From Campanula takesimana (taxonomy: Eukaryota; Streptophyta; Magnoliopsida; Asterales; Campanulaceae), in the NCBI GenBank assembly GCA_026119855.1, contig JAOWBW010000360.1, positions 248,001 through 312,000 of the forward strand: DNA of 64,000 bases, given 5' to 3'. The translations under genes and the position numbers were made by a program. Under the pieces are notes generated by a model. It worked only from the letters and a program-made list of their open reading frames with translations, did no database searches and had not been told where the DNA came from. How positions within the stretch are numbered: the first letter of the stretch is position 1; the number at the start of each line of letters is the position of its first letter. Shown here piece after piece: positions 57,320 to 64,000 of this stretch.

Positions 57320-57986
57320 TATCTTGCTCTATCAAATAGGCTCGGTCCACCGCATCTTGAAAAGTCACAATCCGTTGAGCAATCAGTTGAGTGCGGATGG
57401 AGGTCTTCAATCCCCGAATAAATCTCATAGCCTTTTGTTCTTCGGTCCTCACCAAATAGTCGCAATACCGGGCTAATTCTATGAACTTAGCCGAGTATTG
57501 TGCTATAGACAACACACCTTGATCCAAGTTGAGTAGCTCGATCTCCTTTCGATTCTGATCAACAACCGGAATGAAATGCTCTCTGAACTTACGCACGAAC
57601 AACTCCCACGCATACACCGTGTGAGTATCATCCCAAGTAGCTTTAATACCTTTCCACCAATGCTCGGCGGCTCCCACGAGCTTGTAAGCCGCAAACCGGA
57701 CCTTGTCCTCATCCGAACACCCAAATACATCATAAATCTTCTCCATAGACTCAATCCACAACTCAGCTTTCCTTACATCGGGCTCCCCATTGAATTCAAC
57801 CGGTTTCAACTTCAGAAATTGCTCCAATCCATAACGGGGTGGAGCTTGTTCTACCCTCGGACCTTGATCATGTATGGCCTTCATGGCCGCCTCAAACATG
57901 CCTTGAAACATGGCACGTGCTTCTTCCCTTGTATCATTCTGATTCTGTGCCCCACTAGTACCTCCTCTGTTTCTTCTTCCAGACAT
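57303..57986 (-). CDS. gag: Gag of the young Tekay-like element, ended by a frameshift
   Basis: Starts at ATG 57986 (MSGRRNRGGTSGAQNQ), 120 bases after the primer site. It contains the Retrotrans_gag segment (AELWIESMEKIYDVFGCSDE, LVGAAEHWWKG, FIELARYCDYLVRTEEQKAM). It stops at 57303 just after YLIEQDIG, before the zinc knuckles. The related copy at 20.6 kb reads straight through here. This copy has GGGG where the other has GGG, so one inserted base separates gag from pol. Either a mutation or, less likely, a used frameshift site. Confidence 0.85.
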   Translation of the reverse strand: MSGRRNRGGTSGAQNQNDTREEARAMFQGMFEAAMKAIHDQGPRVEQAPPRYGLEQFLKLKPVEFNGEPDVRKAELWIESMEKIYDVFGCSDEDKVRFAAYKLVGAAEHWWKGIKATWDDTHTVYAWELFVRKFREHFIPVVDQNRKEIELLNLDQGVLSIAQYSAKFIELARYCDYLVRTEEQKAMRFIRGLKTSIRTQLIAQRIVTFQDAVDRAYLIEQDIGEQT

Positions 57987-58093
57987 TGCGAGTAATTACC
58001 TGCATAAGACATCAACCGTTAATCACTCCGCACACTACTACCCACCTAGGTCATACTAATCCACCTAGACTTATACATAGAGCTAATGCCATA

Positions 58094-58106
58094 GCTCTGA
58101 TACCAA
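58094..58106 (-). other. Primer binding site, tRNA-iMet, of the young Tekay-like element
   Basis: The minus strand reads TTGGTATCAGAGC next to the LTR end at 58108. Confidence 0.9.
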
Positions 58107-58107
58107 C

Positions 58108-60219
58108 TGTCGCGACCCCGGACCCCGCAGGCCCCGGGACCGCGATCTGGACGTCGACTCTAACAATAAACTCCAAAATACTGAAGTTAAAAATTCCATT
58201 TAACCCAAAAGGGGATGATCCAAAGTTACAAAACCAAGTTTTACAAATCATTTGAACAACAAAGTAAAACTAGTATAAACTCCACAAGTTTATACACTAA
58301 AGTTACAAAATACTCAAATCCTAATGACGTCAATGTTTGGTACAAATACCCCAAAATGGTTACACATTTACATAATGGAAACCAACCTATATCAACCTTC
58401 CCAAAAGAACGGATCCACACTCGACGTCCTCTTTCTCGTGATCAGCGAGACTAATCCTTAGCACCTGGGGGGGGGGTTAAGGAAAAACAAAGATGAAAGG
58501 AAAGGGGTGAGATAAATCTCAATAAGTTACTAATGCAACTACATGACATGCTATGATGCACTAAGCAATAAACAATAATAATTATCACATAGCACATAGC
58601 AATTATCATATATCAGATAGCAGCGGAAATAAACACATAACAAAGGATATAGCCAAGGTTTTCCAATCCGGAACATCCAAATAAAGGATCGCTGCGCAGC
58701 TTCAATAATCAACAAATCATCATCTTCATAATAGCATGAAAGCCGAAGAGAAAACCCCGGTACCGGAACCAATAACCATAACAGTGTCACAAAGGACAAG
58801 GACCATGACACAAAGTCATGCCCGTTAGCCAGATACATTCACAAAGGAACGCTGACTTATCCTTTCCAAGGCCAATCTGGAGAAGGGGTAAAGAAGGGGG
58901 CAAAACAATGGTCAACATTATAATGGACTTGGCTTTGCCATTATAATCTTTCCCATCGCCCAAACACACACAAAATACCAGCTGGACTTTCCAATAAATG
59001 CTAAGTAATAAATACTAGCTTAAATAAACAACTTAAGGTTCCAAAGTAGGGAACCAATCCAAATAAATCACCACAAAGGTAAACCAATATAAACCGCACA
59101 TCAAAGATGAACCAACATTCCCAAAACGGTACTTAAATAAATTCCATATCATATTTATTCACAAAAGAATCAAATCCACACAATAAAGTGTTCCACGGTG
59201 TTATCTTAAGTTAATTAGAAGGATTAAACCTAAACTAGTTAAGCCATTTAGTTAAAACAAGCAAAAAGGTCAAATTCCTGGAACAGGGGGCGGGCGGGCG
59301 CCTGGTATGGGGCAGGCGGGCGCTTGTTTGTCCAGTGAGTTTGGTCATCAGGAAATGACATGTAGGCGGGCGCTTGGAGGGGGTCGGGCGGGCGCCTGGT
59401 CTACGGACTGGGGGAAATTCAGCAGCTGGGTTTCTCAAACTTCCTTACCATTTCATACCAAAACCATAAACACTCAAAATCAACACTCCCCACAAGATTT
59501 CTAAGGTACCCAAACATCATTCATCACTATAATGGGAATCCAAATACACCATTTACAAACCAAAACCAAGAATCAAAACCAACATTCAAGTTTCACCATT
59601 TTTACCCAAAACTCAAATAAAATTCCAAATTAATTCTAAACTCAACCAAACTTCAAATGTAATACATCAAACATCATATAAACATGATATGAACATTTTA
59701 GCATTAAAATGGGGGAAAAGTAACTTACTTGAATTTTCTCAAAGTTGATGGATTTCGATTCTTTTTGGCTCTACGCGATCCTATCGACGATCTAAACAAG
59801 GTTTACGTTTTAAGAAATGAGAGAAGATGAGAGGAAGAAGGAGAAAATGAAGAGAGAAGAAGGAGGAAGAAACTTACCTTTCTATGGAAGGAGGGAGAGA
59901 GAGTGCAGGGAAATGGAGTGGTGTGAGGGAGAAGATGAGGAGTAGGGAGGGAGTAGTTAGAAAATGATTTGAAAACTTACACTTAGGCCCCCTCTCTCAC
60001 ACTACACACAATACCACACTCCCTACTAACAATTAAGACTCAACACTTCTACACTAGCACAAATGACCCAAATAAAATGCTAGGCATAAATATTATAACA
60101 CATAAATTGCACACATAATTATTTAAATAAATAATAATTTAAATAAATAAATAAGCAAATAATTAAATAAAAATCATTTAATTACTAATAAAATAGAGCC
60201 TATATTTCGGGTCGTGACA
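58108..60219 (-). repeat. 5' LTR of the young Tekay-like element
   Basis: Nearly identical to 51373-53472, including the GCGGGCGC words (about 59287-59402). The poly-G run near 58467 is shorter than in the other LTR, and an extra AT-rich stretch is present near 60125. Confidence 0.9.
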
Positions 60220-60224
60220 GATAT

Positions 60225-61355
60225 ACCTTCCCGAGACAAACTCCTGATGCGCGTCAAAGGCGTCCCAAAACAGTGAAGAGGTGAGGATGTTGTTGCTCAA
60301 ACACCGAGACTCAACCGTGATCGCGCGTGCAGGAACAAGCAAAGGACTTCCCGGATCTTCAAAGTCAAAGCCGAAAATGACAAGCATTCCACCAAGGGGC
60401 TACAAAGGAGCCAATGCCCGAGATTGCAAGTTGGGGCTAATGTTTCCCATCTCGAAAAAAAAAAAAAGTGAAAAGAGGAAAAAGGAAATGAATATATGCA
60501 AAGGAAAAAGTTCACCAAAGAGGGTTCACCCCCAAAAGGTCCGTTCTAAGGAGTTCAACACAAAGTGATGGATCTACATCCAAAGAACAACAACATCCTC
60601 CGAGACAACGTCAAAAGAAAGTCAACTTCAGCAAAAGACAGCCCAAGGCCGAACTACGGCGACCTGAGCTCCTCAAAATGAGGGGAACGTAGGCAACCTT
60701 CGGGTCCGGTCACAGCATGAAATGAATCCATCAAACCTCGATCCTCCCAAAACGACCTGGTTCTCTTCCCTTGGTCCCATCAATGACCAATTTCCCAGAT
60801 AATGACCAATCGCCCCATAAACACCTTTTTGATCTTGCCATTGATCGAATCTTAATCTTAATTGATCACAACATCTATACATGTTAAGGCTAATTGCTTG
60901 TTATAATCTTGACTTAATAATAAACATGGTCCATTCCAGCAATCATTTGATGATATTAACTAGGGCAAGTTTCAAATATCTCAACAAGTCTTCTTCTCTC
61001 TACATCTTAGGAAAGAGCTAAATACTTGTATTCTGTCGAGCAAGGGTTTCCTCCCATTCCATGATAATACATTGTTCACCAAAATAAAGGGACTCTCTCC
61101 CGCCTAAATAAAGGCCCTTGCATGCCTCCTCCAAAAAATACTTTAAAGTCCCCGTTCTATCGAGTCGGCTGGATCACTCATAAAAAGGGAAAAGGAAAAG
61201 ATGCAAAAAAGTAGCCCGCTAGGCTGAAAACCCGCAAGGGCGGCCTAGGCAAAAGAAAGGGTGCGTCATGAAAAAAGGGATGGGTTCCTAACCTCACTTC
61301 AAAGGTCAAAAGACGATATGGGGTCTACGCAAACATCAAAAGTCAGAGGACGACA
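60225..61355 (+). other. Element D continued: non-coding, with a CTACG...CGTAG hairpin
   Basis: Sequence resumes after the GATAT duplication. A hairpin at 60654-60692 has closing stem CTACG/CGTAG and inner pairing of CTCCTC with GAGGGG. Otherwise purine-rich, with no convincing protein. If pol was ever present here it has been lost. Confidence 0.55.
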
Positions 61356-61680
61356 TTGAGGTTACCTCCACATCAACGACGATCACAAGGACATGGGGCT
61401 ACCCCGACACATACAATGACTTTGGGGCTACGCCGCCACCGACGCCGACAAGGACATGGGGGTACCCCGACATCAACGACAAGAAGGACATGGGGCTGCC
61501 CCAACACATACAATGACATTGGGGCTACGCCGCCACCGACGCCGACAAGGACATGGGGGTACCCCGACATCAACGACAAGAAGGACATGGTGCTACCCCG
61601 ACACATACAATGACATTGGGGCTACGCCGCCACCAACACCGACAAAAACACGGGGCTATGCCCCCATTAACGACAGCAGC
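61356..61680 (+). repeat. Tandem array of about 97-bp units
   Basis: The unit contains GGACATGGGG(C/G)TACCCCGACA, CATACAATGACATTGGGGC and TACGCCGCCACCGACGCCGA, and repeats about three times, the last copy diverged. Unit length is not a multiple of three and the open frames it creates are artefacts. Confidence 0.85.
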
Positions 61681-62099
61681 AACAAAGATGACTATTGGGC
61701 CTATCCCCACGACAGCGACATGCCAATATCCTACCACCGGTGACTTCTCAGCAAATGGACCAAATCCAAAGGACTTTATGCATAACCAACCTCATGGTTA
61801 AGTTAAAATCAAAAATTTGATTAACATGCTTTGTTAAAAAGATTTGATTTTGGAAATAAGTACTCCCGATTTGCCCATGTGGCGTCATTTGTTAAAGACA
61901 TTGTTTCAAGCAAAATGCTTTTGATCTCCCCTCAAAATGATTTTTTTTTCAAAGTCTTGGACCCTTTTTGTCCACAATGAGTCTTCAAGGTTACCCCTAG
62001 GCTCTTTCCCGGTATCAAGAAAATGTGTCAACCATCCCGCAGTGTAGGCTTGACCAAATCTTCGTCCCCCGAGTGACCCTTTAGGTTAAAAAACCTTCG
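61681..62099 (+). other. Spacer between tandem arrays in the 3' region of element D
   Basis: I see no gene. It includes two short direct copies of CTTCGTCCCC(C/A)GAGTGACC near 62060-62115, the first hint of the repeats that follow. Confidence 0.5.
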
Positions 62100-62910
62100 T
62101 CCCCAGAGTGACCCCTTTAGATTAAAACCTTGACTCAGAATAGTCGTTATAGGCTAGAGCCTTTATCCCGGCAGTCCTTAGTGGGATGTAAGACCAGTTT
62201 GTCTTTGTCAAACTCCCCAAAGATGGAGTTGACTCGAATGTTTTGTCCCGGCAGTCCTTGGTAGGACGTAAGACCAATATAGTCATTATAGGCTAGAGCC
62301 TTTGTCCCGGCAGTCCTTAGAGGGACGTAAGACCAGTTTTCCCGTCAATCTCCCCAAAGATGGAGTTGACCCCGGTCAAGCTATGACTTAGAATAGTCAT
62401 TACAGGCTAGAGCCTTTATCCCGACAGTCCTTAGTGGGACGTAAGACCATTTTGCCTTGTTAAACTCCCCAAAGGTGGAGTTGAATCGAATGTTTTGACC
62501 CGGCCGTCCTTAGTGAGACGTAAGACCAGTTTTCCCGTCAATCTCCCCAAAGATGGAGTTGACCCCGGTCAAGCTATGACTTAGAATAGTCATTACAGGC
62601 TAGAGCCTTTATCCCGGCAGTCCTTAGTGGGACGTAAGACCAGTTTGCCTTGTTAAACTCCCCAAAGGTTGAGTTGAATCGAATGTTTTGACCCGGCCGT
62701 CCCTAGTGAGATGTAAGACCAATTTTCCGGTCAAAACTCCCCAAAGATGGAGTTGACCAAACCGTGACTCAGAATAGTCAATATAGGCTAGAGCCTTTAT
62801 CCCGGCAGTCCTTAGTGGGACGTAAGACCAATTTTCCTTGTTAAACTCCCCAAAGGTAGAGTTGAATCGAATGTTTTGACCCGGCAGTCCGAGTGGACGT
62901 AAGACCCTCC
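62100..62910 (+). repeat. Degenerate higher-order tandem repeats with hairpin subunits
   Basis: Repeated modules are CCCGGCAGTCCTTAGTGGGA with CGTAAGACCA, AACTCCCCAAAGATGGAGTT, and ATAGGCTAGAGCCTTTAT. The larger period is about 185-195 bp (GCCTTTATCCC near 62160, 62412, 62606, 62790). Several modules are self-complementary: AACTCC/GGAGTT, AGGCT/AGCCT and GTCC/GGAC. Confidence 0.85.
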
Positions 62911-63239
62911 TTTTAGTCAACCATCTCGTAGTCAGAATTGACCAAAACCCCGATTTTGACCAAAAGATGGAATGATGAAAAAGTTGACAAACCCTTTAGG
63001 TTGACCAAATGAGAGTCAAGCCCCTGTGAGATAAAGCCTAGGTCCCTAGAGTGACCCCATGTGAGAAAAGATTTAGGTCCTTTGAGTGACCCCTTGTGAG
63101 ATAAAGTTTAAATCCCCCGAGTGACCCTTCCAAAGATAAAAAAAATTAGGCCGTCCCTAACGTAAGCCCCGTAATGTCCATCCTTGTAAGCCAAGCTTCT
63201 CGTAGTTAGTGTTGATCATGTCTCGGCCGTCCTTCGTAA

Positions 63240-63770
63240 GTCCAACCATTTAGTCAACCCCCTCTGATAGAGCCAAGTTGACCATGTTCCGTGTAAGTCA
63301 ACCCTCTCCGATAGAGCCAAGTTGACCATGTTCCGTGTAAGTCAACCCTCTCCGATAGAGCCAAGTTGACCATGTTCCGTGTAAGTCAACCCTCTCCGAT
63401 AGAGCCAAGTTGACCATGTTCCGTGTAAGTCAACCCTCTCCGATAGAGCCAAGTTGACCATGTTCTGTGTAAGTCAACCCTCTCCGATAGAGCCAAGTTG
63501 ACCATGTTCCGTGTAAGTCAACCCTCTCTGATAGAACCAAGTTGACCATGTTCCGTGTAAGTCAACCCTCTCCGATAGAGCCAAGTTGACCATGTTCCGT
63601 GTAAGTCAACCCTCTCCGATAGAGCCAAGTTGACCATGTTCCGTGTAAGTCAACCCTCTCCGATAGAGCCAAGTTGACCATGTCCCGTGTAAGTCAACCC
63701 TCTCCAATAGAGCCAAGTTGACCCTGTCCCCAGCAAGTCAACCCTCACCATAGAGCCGAGTTGACCATAT
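63240..63770 (+). repeat. Minisatellite: about 12 copies of a 44-bp hairpin unit
   Basis: The unit is GTAAGTCAACCCTCTCCGAT plus AGAGCCAAGTTGACCATGTT plus CCGT. Central copies are almost identical; the first and last diverge. Each unit folds: GTCAAC pairs with GTTGAC, and inside it CTCT pairs with AGAG. Tat/Ogre 3' regions are known to breed such arrays and to seed satellite DNA. Confidence 0.95.
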
Positions 63771-63925
63771 CCCGCCTCTGAACTCGCCAAAGAGTCATGC
63801 CCGTTCCTTTAGGAGAGAATGACAGATATTCCCCTACAACCTTAGGTTTGAGACGCCAAGTTCCTCACCCGACCTTAATGGTCGCTGTTAAGGTTTGCGT
63901 AGCCTTAAAATCTCTCACCCCCGAA

Positions 63926-63963
63926 CTACGTTAGGCTTGATTCCCCGCGAACGGGATACGTAG
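63926..63963 (+). other. Class II CTACG...CGTAG hairpin near the 3' end of element D
   Basis: The closing stem CTACG/CGTAG encloses TTCCCCG and CGGGAT. It is preceded by GAA and followed by GGTCCAGCC, as at 25061 and 25206, where GGTTCAGCC follows. Confidence 0.65.
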
Positions 63964-64000
63964 GAATCCTATACTACCAGGTCCAGCCATGCAACCAAAA

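Larger units (their letters stand above)
51373..60219 (-). mobile_element. Young Tekay-like (chromovirus-type) Ty3 element, minus orientation
   Basis: An 8847-bp element with LTRs of 2100 and 2112 bp and target duplication GATAT (51368-51372, 60220-60224). The LTRs differ at only a handful of places (for example poly-G length, and an extra AT-rich stretch of about 15 bp near 60125), so insertion is recent. A tRNA-iMet primer site lies at 58094-58106 and a purine tract beside 53472. Gag, protease, reverse transcriptase, RNase H, integrase and a C-terminal chromodomain-like segment are all present, but with at least three inactivating changes. Confidence 0.92.
45237..64000 (+). mobile_element. 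Tat/Ogre-like element D, gag only, extends past the window end
   Basis: A 1507-bp 5' LTR, tRNA-Arg-type primer site, structured leader, a reduced gag, no clear pol, and a 3' region of tandem repeats. A minus-strand Tekay element is inserted at 51373-60219 (duplication GATAT), and sequence resumes at 60225. The 3' LTR is not reached, but a class II CTACG hairpin at 63926, which in the first Tat element lies 120-300 bp before the 3' LTR, suggests it is near. Confidence 0.7.

Noticed and set aside
61356..61801. Overlapping open frames with repeated peptides in the 97-bp array
   Set aside because: All frames are open because of the repeat composition, and the unit is not a multiple of three.
63240..63770. 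CRISPR-like appearance of the regular 44-bp repeats
   Set aside because: The units are directly adjacent with no unique spacers, and this is plant nuclear DNA.
1..64000. tRNA or rRNA genes
   Set aside because: I saw only primer sites complementary to tRNA 3' ends, and no cloverleaf or rRNA sequence.

Overview
This is nuclear DNA from a flowering plant, probably a eudicot. The evidence is one spliced mitochondrial protein gene with plant-type GT/AG introns, Stowaway and Mutator-like (MULE) miniature transposons, and dense nests of Ty3 and Ty1 LTR retrotransposons with tRNA-iMet or tRNA-Arg-type primer sites. Only one host gene looks intact: the alpha subunit of the mitochondrial processing peptidase (minus strand, 2255-10362, 13 exons, 507 codons plus stop). 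Its introns contain several short DNA transposons.

Bases 10694-28774 are a four-level nest that begins about 330 bp upstream of that gene's start codon. The outermost element is a Pack-MULE (TIRs of about 290 bp, 9-bp target duplication with 8/9 match) carrying a broken piece of an ammonium transporter AMT2 gene. A second MULE (exact 9-bp duplication TTTTCCTTT) sits in its left TIR. In that lies a Tat/Ogre-like LTR retrotransposon (11035-26512, duplication AATAG), and in that a Tekay-like Ty3 element (16970-22055, duplication CGCAC). The Tat element has a gag gene but no pol. In place of pol it carries two antisense plant-mobile-domain (PMD) genes; one has three introns and was split by the Tekay insertion.

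Bases 28850-45236 are retrotransposon debris: a palindromic MITE, Ty1/copia LTRs in both orientations, a 1.4-kb inverted pair of Athila-like LTRs broken by a 3.56-kb solo LTR, an Athila-like gag-protease fragment, and truncated Tat-type elements. From 45237 to the end is another pol-less Tat-type element whose 3' LTR lies outside the window. It is interrupted by a young Tekay-like element on the minus strand (51373-60219) with nearly identical LTRs but a frameshift, a stop codon and a lost integrase catalytic Glu. The last 3 kb are hairpin-forming tandem repeats typical of Tat/Ogre 3' regions.

The most interesting signals are cis-acting structures shared by otherwise diverged retrotransposons. 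(1) Each LTR family has its own repeated GC-rich, mostly self-complementary word, usually just upstream of the LTR TATA box; in the first Tat element the same word also lies upstream of both antisense PMD genes. (2) A CTACG...CGTAG hairpin occurs nine times with covarying inner stems. (3) A multi-stem RNA with compensatory changes lies in three different leaders. (4) A primer-site-like TGGCGACTC lies inside U5, 85-106 bp before the true primer site. All boundaries and alignments were read by eye.
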